From contig VZTI01005203.1 in the NCBI GenBank assembly GCA_013397865.1, forward strand, positions 62,001 through 126,000: a stretch of DNA of 64,000 bases. The letters run 5' to 3'. This stretch comes from Struthidea cinerea. Its lineage: Eukaryota > Chordata > Aves > Passeriformes > Corcoracidae. The notes beneath the pieces were generated by a model that was given only the letters and a program-made list of their open reading frames with translations, was not told where the DNA came from and ran no database searches. Within the stretch, counting starts at the first letter, position 1. Every line of letters starts with the position of its first letter. The position numbers were made by a program, and so were the translations under genes. This document shows, piece by piece, positions 51,943 to 64,000 of this stretch.

Positions 51943-54900
51943 CTTAAAAGCAAAAAGATGTATTATTTATTTATAATTTCATAAAAAGGAAACAACACAT
52001 TAAAACAACAAAACAAATGACCACAAAGCAATAATTCAATACATCTAAGGTTTTTCACAGTAGAGGGGAAAACAAGAAGCTGCTCTTTCAGAAACACAAG
52101 GAATATTTTGTCTGGAAATCTGGCAAAATCCAGGTAAAGTTTATTCACATTCCAAATCTAAACCAGTCTGGTATGGACTACCCCTGCTATATAACAACAA
52201 AGATACCATAAAATCCAGCACCTGGAACCTGAGATTAGGCACATGATTTATAATCCTAGAAAGGTGAGGCAGATGAATTATATGATGAACTGTAAAGACT
52301 AACACATTTCAAGTTTCAAAAAAAAAAATCAACACTGCACTACATTTGAGCCAACTGAATGCAATTTTGCAAAAATGACATCTGCAGAAGACTTTGTCTT
52401 CTGATGCTTTTCTGAAACAGCAGGGGCTCAGGAAGGAAAGGACCAAAGGCTCTGAGCTGACAGTAGCCCTGAGCAGGCAGTCATCTGCTGCTCCTCCACA
52501 CTCCCATGCTAAGCACCTGCAGTTACATCACCAAAGGAAATCCTCTGCAGGCAAGCAGGCATGGAAGCAAAGTGGTGCTAAAAGAACACCCAGATACTGG
52601 AAGAGGAGAAGAAAAGAAAGTGGAAATAATAACTGGAACTGATACAAAAAGTGAAAGGCTGAGATGTGACGTGATTTTTAGTTGGCATGTTTACTGTATG
52701 ACCAGATAAAAGTTATGAATGTGATTCTAGAAATCCGTTTATAAATTAAGTGCACCTCCACAGTAGCATAAAGTTTAAAATCTCCTTAGTTTATAACATG
52801 CTTGAACAGGCAGTGCTCTCAAACATCACCTTTGTTTCCATTACGAATTAGAAAGACTATGTCAAGCCTTTTTCAGACTGTTAATACCAGACTTTTAAAG
52901 TTACCTTCATTTGTGTTTCTAGTGGTGTTTGTGCCAGGAATGGAGGCTGCCCCACTAGCATCTCAAAGAGAATTACTCCAACACTCCACCAGTCACACAA
53001 CTGTGTGTAACCTGAAATAAAGTTCAAATAAGGTAGTCAAGCCTTCGTATAATTTTAATCTTGAATTTCTAAGAATAAAAAAGTTCACAAGAGAATTCTC
53101 TTCAATACTTATGTAAGATTTCCATATTAACAACTATTTATTTTTTTGTTAAAATATCGCATCCTTGGGAAAAGCAGCAGTGTAGGAAAGGTAAAGCAGG
53201 ACACCTGAATACCAGTTACTTTGCAGCGAGACTGCAGTACAAAAATGCATTCATTACCTGTTCGTAACAACACTTCTGGTGCAATATAGTTGGGTGTGCC
53301 CACCAGGGAATGGGCCAGGCAGCGCTGGTGCTGCCGTGCAGCCCTGCGCTCCAGCGGCTTCAGCCGATCCCCGCACCTGCAGTTCGCTGGGTCACCCCAC
53401 TCACTGCTGAAATCCATACTGTCCTGACGGGCATGATCACCTGCCATGGAGTGACAAGGATGGCAAAATTGAGGACGATTACTTTATAGTTCTTATCTAA
53501 TATGAAATTTTCTTTATCCGTTAACATTTTGTGTTACAAGACAGAATCTGTTTCAGTTTCAACACTCAACCTGAGAGTTAAAAGAGAAATCAACATCAGC
53601 ATGTTGATTTTTGTTTATGATATAAAATACCAACCTGTGAGGACAGAATTTTTTTAAGCTAATTTTTGACATAACTATGAGAAAATACCAATCTCAATAC
53701 TTTTCAGATTTTTCTTCACATAACCACACTGGGGGTAAAGGTGTATATTATTTTTACACTTATGTAAACATAAAACCTCTAACATTTAAATCATCAAAAA
53801 ATAAAATCAGATTTTAAATCTCTATCTTCTCACCAGAGACTGTGTAACAGTCTGGCCTAAGATACATGATATTTTGATAAAAATTAATCAAAAGTAATTT
53901 AAAACTTGTTTTTGAAAGTATGTTTTTATTTTTGAAAACTAAAATCAAGTTATCAGATAATCTGTATTTTACCACTCACAGAACTGTGACTTCTCTTTTG
54001 CTCCAACTTTTTCTTCAGCTGTTGTTTTAAGTAATCAAGTAGGATTTTTAAAAGCCTACTTAAACCTTCTCATAAAGGAAAAAGCACAGTCATCTTTCTA
54101 CTCATTTACCACTTAATTCCTTGTAAAGAATACTTGTATTTCTCTTACCGCTCTGGTAGTATTTTGAGTCATGGGTCCATCGAAAACCAGTACAGAGCCC
54201 GAAGTCAGTCAATTTGATATGACCATCACGGTCTATCAAGATATTGTCAGGTTTAATATCTCTGTGGATGAAGCCCATTTTATGAACACTCTCAACTGCG
54301 CACGTCAGTTCTGCTGTGTAGAACCGTGCCAGATTTTCTGGAAAGACACCCATTCTAATTAGGAGACTCATCATATCACCTCCTGGAATGTAGTCCATTA
54401 CAAAGTACAAATTGTCCTTATCTTGGAATGAATAGTACAGGCGAACCACCCATTCATTATCAGCTTCGGCAAGGATATCCCGCTCAGCTTTAACATGAGC
54501 AACTTGGTTTCTAAGCAAGACGTCTTTTTTCCTCAGAGTCTTTGTTGCATACAGAGCATTAGTATCCACCTTTCTTGCTAGGCAAACTTCTCCAAACGCA
54601 CCAACTCCCAGGGTTTTAATTTTTACAAACATTGACTTATCCATTTTAGCTCTTCTTAGCCGAATGTAATTTGACTCTTTCTGGCACAACATTTTCCTCA
54701 TTTGATCCCGGGCTTCTGGTGACAATCCAACCTGTGCAGCAAACAGAGTCAAATGTGAAGAGTGAACAGTACTCTTAATCCTTGGTGATCTTCTCATAAT
54801 TAATTACAAGGCTTAGGCAAAGCAAACCAAATACGTATACACAGCACAAGAAATAATACTTAAAGGGGTTTGGTTTTGTTTTAATTTACACATTAGGATT

Positions 54901-57900
54901 CTATGAAAACATATAGGAGTGATAAAAAACTTAAATGTGATCATTTTCAACAGCAAAATGCACAAGGTGCCATGCACCAGGAGGTTCTTGAGAAGGGACT
55001 ACTACATTCTTAAGAAATGTAATTTACAAATTACTGGTAAAAACCACTGCAAATAATGTTATCTGAGTAACAGCGTGCATCAGCTCTCTCCCCAATTCTC
55101 TTTACAGGGTTCAAGAAAGCCAAGACATGTCTAGGAGCTCTAAGTTGCTGAGGGCTAAGGAGCTGCCATGGGGAAGGCAGACTAGCTGGAGCAGAAGTCA
55201 CTGAACTGACCATGCTCTAGAATTCCAGCTGCAGGAGGGAATATGCACTCCTTCTCAGTCTCTCACTCTCACGCTTCCACGTGTAGCTACCCAAAACAGA
55301 TCCTACTGGCACTGCTTCCTATTGCCCGCCCACACCAAGCCAGTGCCTCTGCCACAAGCCTGGACCTGATATTCCCTCTTATCACACAACCCATCCCTTT
55401 CTAACAGGACTTTGCTCGCACTCTCACCACTGCTCTCCACTCTGCATACCAAGCAGCTGAGCAGAGTACTTTCCTTTGAAGTGGCTCGCTCCTCCCCACA
55501 GTATCTTTTCTTGGCTCCCATCTGTGTACAAATCCCTATCTTAACTGAACATCCCTGGTGTTTGAGCCAATGCCACCAATGTTCTGACAGCTGAAACACT
55601 CACAGGCCACACACAACTCATCACCTACAGCGTGGACACCCTTATCTACAAGAACCATATTGATCATTCTCATTGTACCCCAACCTGGGTGCCTCCTGGT
55701 GTATTTTTGCTGGTTTCAATTCCCTTAGAGTCCCATTCAATTTTGGTGCCATTTCTCTTGGCAAATTTCATGGCCTGGAATTAGAATAAGCCTTCTTTTT
55801 TTTGTTTTAATGTGAATAGAATCTGTCTTCAATTTTTTTGTATTTTTTCTCTGTGACACTATCCCTACACAGCTTGATGTTCATTCCTTGTTTTCTGACA
55901 GCATTTTCAAATTAGTATATGCTCCCTTTCTCATAGCATCTCAATTATTTTATCTGCCTACCTGGCTCGAAATCACCATCCCACAGCAATGATTTCCAAG
56001 TTCAACCTGTAGCACATTTCCTTATTTTTTCATGGACATGTTGATCATAAACTCAAACATGGCCACACTGAATCCCTGCAAACATCACAACTGTATTCAA
56101 GTACTATTCTAAAAGCTTTCCATTTCTTATTGTCACATCTTATCAATTCTTGAGACCAAATCTTGCTGCTTCCATCTCTTTAAAGCTTAAATATTTGACA
56201 TACTGTGCGCACAGCAGTACCCAGGACCATCAATAGGACTAAGTAACTAAGTCTAGGCCTGTATAGACTGTATGTTAATAGACAACTTTGGCCTTGCCTG
56301 ACTTCCAACATAACTTGAAACAAAATATAATAGATGTGACTGAGAAAAAAGGTGAGAGAAAATATCAATTAGATATCATTCAGTATCTTAAAAATGCTTT
56401 CACAAGTTACTATATGTCACCTAGTAAGGAAAATAGTGTTAGAAAATTTCTTACAGGCATCACAGCAAAAATGGATCTAAAGGAGATGCAATTAGGAAAA
56501 TGCATACAAAATGCAAATGAACTTCATAAGGAATACGAATTTGGTAAGATTTAAATAGGGAAGGTGGTCTCAAGTTTGAGACAAAATTTTTTGTAGACGT
56601 CAGGTGGTAGTTAGGACTGGGTAGCAGTAGTTTCAAGACTGGTGTGGGAAATAGGTTCAACCAAATTTTTGAACCAAAAAATTGTCTTATTGTGGGAATA
56701 TCTGCGTACTGTCTTCCAAGACAGAAACATCTTAATTTTTCTATGAATGAACAGGCTTAAGGCACACTTCAACAGAGAAGGAAGGATTTTTTTAAGACTT
56801 ACAAATGTCAAGAAGACAACTGAAGACCTAAGCCTGTTCAAACAATGGTGGATCACCTTCTCAAGGCCCATCTGAACCCTAAAGCTTGCCTCAGTACAGA
56901 CCAACTTGCCACAACCTGAACCTCACCCATCACTGACAAAGGTAGCAATGAATAAAACATAGATGGCAATAACCCCCTAGGAGTGAGACTCAATACAGTT
57001 GTTAATCACTGCAAGATATACAAAGAAGAGTTTCCAAAACCCTTGTAGCTTTGCTTTCTTCTACTTGCTCTCTAGGTCTTGCATCCTAACAGATTTATTG
57101 TAAAAGACTAGCCCAAGTACTGCAATTTGTCATCTCTTCCCTCAATCCACCTTCATTTTTCCCTATGTCATCCACTAAACCAAATGTTAACCACAAACCC
57201 TCTCTCTGAATTGCTGTATTTTCCCTAGAACTCTCCTTAGCTTCAGCATTTACCAAAAATTAACAAGCTGTCAGCTGCACAAACTTTTCTGCACATATAT
57301 CTCCAAATATTTCTAGAAAAATGCCAGACACCAGAGTTTCCTCACTTGCTATCATCACACAATTTGCTCCTTCCTCATCTTGCTCTGCCTTAAAGGATGA
57401 CTTCAGTTTCTCTTTGCAGGAAAGACACCTATTATAACTCTTGGCCAAATTCACACATCTAAATCAAACATTTTTGACTACTCCACTCCTAGATAACTTG
57501 ACAGCATAGAAATATGTCACATATTTCACATTCATATCCTGTGAAAGTAGGTATCTTCATCTTCATAGGGATGCATTTTGGGTTTTTTTCTTAGCAAATT
57601 CAAAGGGGAGAAAAGAAGGAATTCAAAGCTTGCTTAATCTTCTTAAAACGTTCTGAAAATAAATAGTGTGTTTTCCTTTCTCCTTCTCATGAAGACCCAA
57701 AATATACTCTATTGTTGTGGCATTCCTCTCCTGTATGCTTATGAAAGAGGCCTGCTGAAGCATAATATCCCATCTTCCACCCTTCAGCCTGTAATTAAAC
57801 ATCCCAGCTTTAAATCTAGCATAAACTATTAAAAATCTAGCATAAACATTATAAATATTATAAAATACCCCTACTTAAGGTGCTTTAAATGCACAAGAAA

Positions 57901-60900
57901 AATATCAAGAAAAGTTGTATCAGCGCTTTCATATAAGTAATACTTATTCTGAGAGACTACAGAACACAACACGGTAAGAAGGGAAAGTGAAGTTTGCAAA
58001 TCAACATTAATCATAGTCTTACATTTAAGTACTCAAATATAGCCAAAATAAATTCATGCTTAATTTTGATGCAGGATTGCATGCAAAGCCCTCTGAAAAG
58101 GGATCATGCTATTCTTAAGAAACACTGTTGCTTCAGAATCTTACTTGTCTACACAGGGATGGAGGCTACAGAGTTCAGGAAAGCTTCCCACACCTTAACA
58201 GTTTAAATCAGCTGTTAGTGAAGTGGAAAAGGAAAGAGAGAAGACTAAGAATAAAGATCTAGTAAGAGTTTCAGGATGAAATCTTGCTAATATTTACATA
58301 TTCGTGATTAAACAAACACTAACAAAAGACTACAGCTTACAGTAAGAATTTTCAGAGTAAGAAAACACAGATTTAAAAAACAGCATGTCAAGAAGGTGGC
58401 ATAACCCAAATACACACTCTCATAGAATAAATAAAAAGGTACATCATACTTATGTCAAACCTTCAACTACAATTGTTAAGAAATATATATATGTGACACA
58501 TCTCAATTTCACCTTTCTGCAAATCTTCGTTTCACTACTTCTCACTATTTTCTCTTTTGAAATGACATATGTTTATGTCAGCTCCAGTTTTCACCCTTTT
58601 GATTTGGTTTAACAGAACACTGAAATACCAGAAATAGACCACTGACTCCATGTAGGCACAAAACAGTTGATTTCACTTTTTTTTTTTAATAATTATGCCC
58701 TACGATTGCTCTTGTTTAAACAGATACATTTACAGCATGGATTACAAAATAATTACACAAAAAACAGCATGTCTCTTTCATTCTAAAAAAAACCCCAAAT
58801 AACCTTTAAAAGTTTTTTTTTTTTTTAATTTGAACTTTAAAAAATTATCCCTACTGGTAACAAACTGCAGAATGTAAAAAATATCACTGGGTGACTATAT
58901 TAGTGCACTAACCAGCCTGCCACTTGTCCCCACTTTGCTTATACCTGCAGTATGCATTTAAAAAAAGAGAAATATTTTTTTAAATCATTAAAATATTGCA
59001 TATAACTCAAAAATCAGGATTAAATAGAACCCATAACAAAAAGCTATGAGTCATATAGCTACAGCTCAGTTCATGAAACAATTATTTTGCTTCTGCTGCC
59101 TTACTGTATGTAGGCCATAAAAATTACATTTAGACATGCAAAAACCTTAATTGAAAATCAATTTCTAAGAAGAAAATTAAATAGGTAAACAAGACAAGGA
59201 AGAAACTTGCCACATAAATACTAAGATTAAAAATAGACTTCAATACCACAGTGTACCAAAATGTTCTACTTATCTGTGCTATTTAATTCTACAATTAAGA
59301 CATCTCTCATAAAATTAATACAGGAACAGTTTAGTCATAGATTTAGAAAAAAGGAAGAGTTTACCCGCATCATTTCATTCTCTAGTTGTTTTTTCCGATG
59401 CAAACGCTGCTGGTGTGACTTGAGTATATTCTCCACATGCTGTTCCATGAAGAATTTAAAGGCTTGAGGGGAATAACTTTGAATGCGAGACTCTCTTCTT
59501 TCCTCATCTTTCTTGTTTTTTCGAACAGGAACAGGCGAGGTTGTAATTTGTTTCTTTTCTTTATCTGTTGAATCAACACATTCGTAATTCTTTTCATTCT
59601 CATCCTCTCTGGATAAAGGAGGCGGCTCCTCCTTGTTGAGCTTGGGTCCTGCCTCATACAGATTGACAGAAGGATTCTGATGTAACAAGTGTTTCGGGTA
59701 AGGTGGTGGGGGACCCTGGTAATTTGGAGCCTCCGCAACAGGAGACATAACTGCCATATTTGTAGAGGGACTGTCGGAGAAGGGAATGGTCTGAACAGTC
59801 TGCACGGGCTGCGGCATCCAAGAAGGGTGAGTGGGTGCCAAGGCAGTCTGTAGCTCTGGTTTCAAGACTCGCATGCTTTTCACTGGTTGCTGAATGGGAG
59901 CTGGTGTTATGGCTGTCACGGTGGTGGCTGAAGGCTGGGAGCTGCCAGAGTGACTCTGCCTGCTGCCGTGATGGTTGTTGAAGGAGTTTGACCGCATGGG
60001 AACACTGGGCTGCCATGTAGGCATGTCATGCCCATTGCCTGGAGACGACTGCGGCTGCACAGGGGAAGGCTGTGACCAGGATGCAGGTATTCCAGCTACA
60101 CTTGTGTTGTAAAGTTCAAGGTTGTGACTATTTCTGTTTGGCACCATTATTGCCTGAGGAAGATTCCCATTGGTGTATGCTGAAGGAGGAGCAGATCCTC
60201 CTGCCTGCATCTGTAGTGCTGTGGGACTCTGCCTGTTAGTTGGATTCACTGGGTACGGGGGTGGCTGGCGACTCACTGAATTCCCAGACACCACATTCTG
60301 GTGAACTATGAATTCTGCCTGACAATTCCCATTTTGCATTCCAGCTCTTCCTGAGGGAAAACTAAATTTGCTGTTGGCAGAACTCTGCATGATTATTGGT
60401 TGCCTGCCAATGGGGACAGCACTCATGCCTCTCTGACCCTGTGTGGATGAATTCATAGGAGGAGGATTCATAGGTGGAGGTGGATAACCATCCTGCCATG
60501 CTCCTGGTGGCACTGGAGAAATACGGGAGATCACGTATTCCATGTTTCCAGAGTACCGCTTTGTTTGAGAATTTGGCTCCCAGGAAGGAGGTGGAGGAGT
60601 AGTGCCCCTTGGAGGGGGAGTCTGCCCCCGAGGAGGTGGAGGAGGAGGAGTGACACTCCTTATCTGTGGTAGAGGTGGGGGATTCACTCTTTGTCCATTG
60701 CCGGGATGAGCCTGAGCAAATGCCGCAATGCCAGATCCAGATAACGGCCTTCCTACATCAGGTTGGGAGCTGGGACTTTCTGAGCGATAAACAACACCCT
60801 CTCCCAGGGAAGGGCCGTGCCGCTGAGGGACCAAGGACTCCTTAGATCCCTTCCAGCTCTGCTTGCGGTTAACTGGCTGCTGGACAGCCCCTGCTTCCAC

Positions 60901-62860
60901 GAGAAGAAAACACAGCATTTACATTATTAGAACTTACTCCTATTTACTGCTTTGAATATTTCGTTCTTCTGCATCAATTACTACAGAAACAGGACTTGAA
61001 TTCTCTGACACAATATAACCCACTGTACTTCACATGAAAACTTTCTCTAGTAATACACAGCATTGCATGGTAATATACTCAGTGCACATATAAGAGAAAA
61101 AAAAAAGGCATTGAAACCGTAATACCAGAAAGTGATTTTTTAGAAATCACTCTCCTGAAAATACATTTTCCTTCAGTAAAAATGCAAAATTTAATTGAAA
61201 AATTGGTAACATGCAGAATTATTAGGCACACAATACATTTTTAATCACATGTACAAGAAACTCTCAGAATGTCCAGCACAAATGCAAAAAAAAGTAACAG
61301 CATGGAAAAAAATGTTGTTGCTATCCCTTCCAGTGAACACTTCCAAAAGACTTAGTGTTCTTAAACTAAAATTTAACTGAATGCTGTAAAATCAAGGCTT
61401 GCACCCTTGCATGCATATAGATCGTCCCCGCATGTTATATTCCCTGCATGCAGAATTTGACTAACTACTTCAATTTTAAAAGTTGTATCTTTTTGAGTAA
61501 AAGTGTTGTAGATAGAGAGGCAGGAATTAAAACCGTATGAATGCAAAACTTACAGAGCAAAACCCTGTTATATATTTACTTCACAGATGCTATTTTGCAT
61601 CATATAAACAAAATATACAAGGAACTGATAGTGCAGGCAGTCTTACTGTGGTTTTTACAATGTTAACACTAAGATATATACAAACACATACAGTAGTCTA
61701 ACTGCTGAAAATCACTCTATGCTCACTAAAAGAATGTGTTAATTACTGTATTTTTGCAAGTAACAATGAAAATTGTGTCTAAATGGTGGAATTTACCTAC
61801 GAACTTCACAAAAGCACCAACTAATCCTGCTTAACAGACTAAAGGAAAATAATGCTGTTCTTTGCTACTCCTGACTAATTTTTTCTCCTACCTATATTGT
61901 TAATTAAAAATCTAACTCCAGTGCTAGCAGCTCAGCACCCAGCTTTAGTCAAATAAAAGTTCAGTATTTCTGATGCATTTTAAAGTTACCCTTTGTTTAG
62001 GTGTATGCTACTAAAAAGAAGACATCAAGTTGTATTAAAATGTGCTAGCATCTGTTAAGAAAGCAATAATGGCAAGTGGCAAAATTCTGACTCTGCTAGT
62101 AAAGACACAGTCTGTCCTCCAACACCTCTAAGAACATGAAGCCTGCCTTAAAAACTATACAAACAAAACCAGGAACCAAACAGGAAATTAAGCAGACAGG
62201 GATCCTGAAACATAACATCCTAAAATACAAATATTGTAGTTGTATGATATATAAATACACACACATATATATACACAAAAATACACACAGAGAGTGCCGT
62301 TGTGTGGGAGTGTGTGTGAAGAGAGACAAAAAATTAAAACGAGAATTCAATGCTCAGCATTTATTTCCAAATGGCACCTGACACAGAACAAAATACAGGC
62401 ACCACGTCAACAAGGGACAAAAATTATCAAAATCCTTTATACAAGGAATGCCATTCCTTGTATAAAATGTTTACGCACAGTAATAAAACCATGCAGCTAT
62501 AAAACAATGCTTAAGAAATTAATGTAAAATGAACCTGTCTTTCAGAAGGATTACATTAGATGTCAAAAATGCTGTTTTTAAAAGCAAAAAACCTGTATCT
62601 CAGCATCTCTGTTGCACTGTGAGCACATGAAGGCAAAATTTACTATGTTCTATTTTTCACCTATAAGAATACACCCAGTGAGTTACTGCGTCACCATGGA
62701 TACACCTACCTGGTGGTTTCATCCCTGCGTTTACAGGTCTTGCTGCTGCTGCAACCATCTGTTCCCGACGAGGATCCTGGTAGCTCATTTTACTTATAAA
62801 TTCAATGGCAGCTTCTATACTACGGTTGTTAGTTTGTCTAAGAGCTTGTACAACCATATC
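51427..62860 (-). CDS. LATS1: LATS1, large tumor suppressor kinase 1 (3' six coding exons; 5' end outside window)
   Basis: Core Hippo-pathway Ser/Thr kinase of the NDR/AGC family. MST1/2 with SAV1 and MOB1 activate it, and it phosphorylates YAP/TAZ. Exons in transcript order: 62860-62710, 60890-59365, 54731-54149, 53440-53258, 53011-52905, 51942-51427. They join in frame to 3,066 nt, 1,021 codons plus stop. The N-terminal 115 or so residues are to the right of the window. In order: second half of the UBA domain, proline-rich region, two PPxY motifs (QPPPYP and GPPPPYP) for WW-domain partners, the MOB1-binding helices, the kinase domain with GVGAFGEV, HRDIKPDN and DFGLC, the NDR-type activation-segment insert, the activation-loop site AHSLVGT, and the hydrophobic motif EFTFRRF. 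Every catalytic residue is present. Confidence 0.96.
51943..52904 (-). other. LATS1: LATS1 intron (0.96 kb)
   Basis: I see no recognised exon or repeat. Confidence 0.75.
52905..53011 (-). CDS. LATS1: LATS1 coding exon (kinase subdomain IX region)
   Basis: 36 residues: GYTQLCDWWSVGVILFEMLV then GQPPFLAQTPLETQMK. The DxWSxG motif of kinase subdomain IX is present. The acceptor is TTATTTCAG and the donor AAG|GTAACT. Confidence 0.95.
53258..53440 (-). CDS. LATS1: LATS1 coding exon (activation-segment insert)
   Basis: About 61 residues: DHARQDSMDFSSEWGDPANC, CRCGDRLKPLERRAARQHQR, then CLAHSLVGTPNYIAPEVLLR. It holds the extra segment between DFG and APE typical of NDR/LATS kinases and the autophosphorylation serine in AHSLVGT. 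Confidence 0.95.
53441..54148 (-). other. LATS1: LATS1 intron (0.7 kb)
   Basis: AT-rich intron without recognised features. Confidence 0.75.
54149..54731 (-). CDS. LATS1: LATS1 coding exon (kinase N-lobe and catalytic loop)
   Basis: 194 codons from VGLSPEARDQMRKMLCQKES to HDSKYYQSG. It contains the glycine loop LGVGAFGEV, the catalytic lysine in YATKTLRKK, the helix C Glu region VKAERDILAEAD, HRDIKPDNILID and DFGLCTGF. The N-terminal part belongs to the MOB1-binding region. Confidence 0.96.
54732..59364 (-). other. LATS1: LATS1 intron (4.6 kb)
   Basis: I see no recognised exon. It is AT-rich, with poly(T)/poly(A) runs near 58680 and 58815. Open frames have no family resemblance. Confidence 0.75.
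59365..60890 (-). CDS. LATS1: LATS1 large coding exon (proline-rich region, PPxY motifs, MOB1-binding start)
   Basis: One exon of 1,526 nt, open throughout. It begins AVQQPVNRKQSWKGSKESLV, then a proline-rich tract (TPPPPPPRGQTPPPRGTTPP) and PPxY motif 1 (RQPPPYPVN). Next come RSNSFNN, QPVKSMRVLKPELQTALAPT and PPxY motif 2 (GPPPPYPKHLLHQ). It ends QSYSPQAFKFFMEQHVENIL...LENEMMR before GTAAAC. YAP/TAZ and other WW-domain proteins bind the PPxY motifs. Confidence 0.96.
62246..62292. repeat. TA/CA microsatellite
   Basis: ATATATAAATACACACACATATATATACACAAAAA-type alternating dinucleotides in a LATS1 intron. Confidence 0.8.
62436..62466. repeat. perfect 15-bp inverted repeat, 1-nt spacer
   Basis: TTTATACAAGGAATG, then C, then CATTCCTTGTATAAA. 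The arms are exact reverse complements, so the site can form a hairpin or cruciform. A loop of several bases would open in practice. Confidence 0.95.
62710..62860 (-). CDS. LATS1: LATS1 coding exon (second half of UBA domain), first in window
   Basis: 50 codons plus one base: DMVVQALRQTNNRSIEAAIE, FISKMSYQDPRREQM, RPVNAGMKPP. The UBA domain continues in the preceding exon, which is outside the window. The acceptor is TTCTCTTTAG and the donor CAG|GTAGGT. Confidence 0.95.
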
Positions 62861-64000
62861 CTAAAGAGAAAATTATATACAAAAAATAATTTACAAGAAA
62901 ATCACAAAAAATACAAAAAATCATAGTTATTTAGCCAAATATCCTCCACTAATCTTACCAAAGTAACTTTACAAAGTATCAATTTCTCTCAATTGTTTTA
63001 AAACGAATTTTAAAATGTATTCTCCAGAAGAGATCATCCAAAATAGTCTCAGTGTTCAGAAAAAAAGTTAACTTGTTGAAGCACCGTAGTTTGATGTGAA
63101 ACATGTCATCTTGCTATTCATACAACAGCTTGGTCATACAAGCATTTTTTACTGCAGTGCATTACCCAGGTAACAGGTTACATGATGACCAGAGGTCCCT
63201 TCCAACCAGAGGTCCCTCCCAACTCAAGTTATTCTATAAAAGATACAAATAAATATAGATAACCTAATGTGAAATTTGGATCTTTCTAGTTCAAAAATTC
63301 CTCCTGATGAATACATTACCAACAGAAACTCTGTTTATTACCTTTGTGGTAGATTTAGGCTCTGTATTCTTAGAGATCCAAACGCAAGTTTTGATTTGAT
63401 GGACAAGCCCATCTCAGTCAATGGAAAATGTATTATGGGCCAGTGGCTTTTCCACTGACTTGAATGAAATAAGGTCAAGCAACCGAGGCAGAATTCCAGA
63501 GATGGTGCTCTCCCATTTATACTGAAAGAGATTTGTACAGCTGACCCAACAATTTTGAGGCAAATCCACAGCATAGCTCCCTACAGCTAAAGCACACTGT
63601 CTTTAATGATTTGTTACAGCCATATTTTGCCATGTCAAAGCAATCACTTTAGTTCACGTGATGTTTGCACTGTTATACAAACTACAAACATATGACAGCA
63701 TTCACCTCCTACTCAAACCAATGGGACACCAAAGAGGGCTCAGAAGGGAAGCTGTCAGTACCAACTTCAAATTCAAAGCCACATTTCTACTTTCATCATT
63801 TTTAACACTCAAACATACAGAATTACATACAACCTTCAGAAACAATAATTATATTAAGTGAACAAAACAGAACCTTAAAAAAGGATTTTAAAATAAAAAA
63901 TCCTACACAGTAAAGTTATCCCAATGTTTACAGACCAGCTGATACAATAAAAAGCAGATGCATTATCTTCAGCTCAAAAATTTGGTTACCTATGTGATAT
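62861..64000 (-). other. LATS1: LATS1 intron, right edge of window
   Basis: I see no coding exon of the LATS1 N-terminus. It contains a CR1 tail at 63184-63240 and a stretch at about 63340-63600 that looks like an old, decayed repeat. Confidence 0.7.
63184..63240 (+). mobile_element. CR1 LINE 3'-end fragment (short)
   Basis: GATGACCAGAGGTCCCTTCC, then CAGAGGTCCCTCCCAACTCA and TTATTCTATAAAA. This is a plus-strand CR1 terminus with a small internal duplication of AGAGGTCCCT. Confidence 0.75.

Larger units (their letters stand above)
60891..62709 (-). other. LATS1: LATS1 intron (1.8 kb)
   Basis: Contains a TA/CA microsatellite at 62246-62292 and a perfect 15-bp inverted repeat at 62436-62466. 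I see no recognised exon. Confidence 0.75.

Noticed and set aside
62436..62466. CRISPR or pre-miRNA reading of the inverted repeat
   Set aside because: It is a single palindrome without spacers, and the stem is far shorter than a miRNA precursor.
62861..64000. N-terminal coding exon of LATS1
   Set aside because: No minus-strand frame resembles the LATS1 N-terminus; the exon is presumably to the right.

Overview
This is a vertebrate nuclear window with intron-rich genes, GT-AG splice sites, CpG-island promoters and AATAAA poly(A) signals. Several chicken-repeat-1 (CR1) LINE fragments point to a bird. A tRNA-Ile-headed SINE with a CR1-like tail at about 27.5-27.67 kb matches what I know of TguSINE1 and suggests a passerine. 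The species itself is an inference. Gene order and orientation (GINM1 forward, KATNA1 reverse, LATS1 reverse) match the human 6q25.1 block.

Layout. 1-3.5 kb: no recognised gene. 3.5-4.5 kb: the CpG-rich GINM1 promoter, with a speculative divergent minus-strand ORF. 4,244-22,104 (+): GINM1, eight coding exons, 324 codons plus stop, with a 3'UTR and AATAAA near 22.91 kb. 22.9-26.2 kb: convergent intergenic space. 26,376-40,664 (-): KATNA1, ten coding exons, 492 codons plus stop, with a very short 3'UTR. Its 5' non-coding part runs toward a CpG island at about 45.2-45.75 kb, which holds a 7-N assembly gap. 45,855-45,925 (-): an intact tRNA-Gly(GCC) gene. 46-51.4 kb: intergenic sequence plus a LATS1 3'UTR of unknown length. 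51,427-62,860 (-): the last six coding exons of LATS1, 1,021 codons plus stop. The first LATS1 exons lie beyond the right edge.

Functions. GINM1 is a type I, N-glycosylated membrane protein of poorly known function. KATNA1 is the catalytic p60 subunit of katanin, an AAA ATPase that severs microtubules. LATS1 is the NDR-family kinase of the Hippo pathway that phosphorylates YAP/TAZ. They are neighbours by conserved synteny and do not form an operon. I joined all exons by hand; every junction keeps the reading frame and the products are collinear with the known vertebrate proteins.

I found no convincing new biological system. The items most worth a second look are two small unassigned ORFs beside the two CpG islands (3,550-3,678 minus, with a Kozak-perfect start and a donor; and 44,970-45,125 minus), the tRNA gene next to the KATNA1 promoter, a perfect 15-bp inverted repeat in a LATS1 intron, and the passerine-type SINE.
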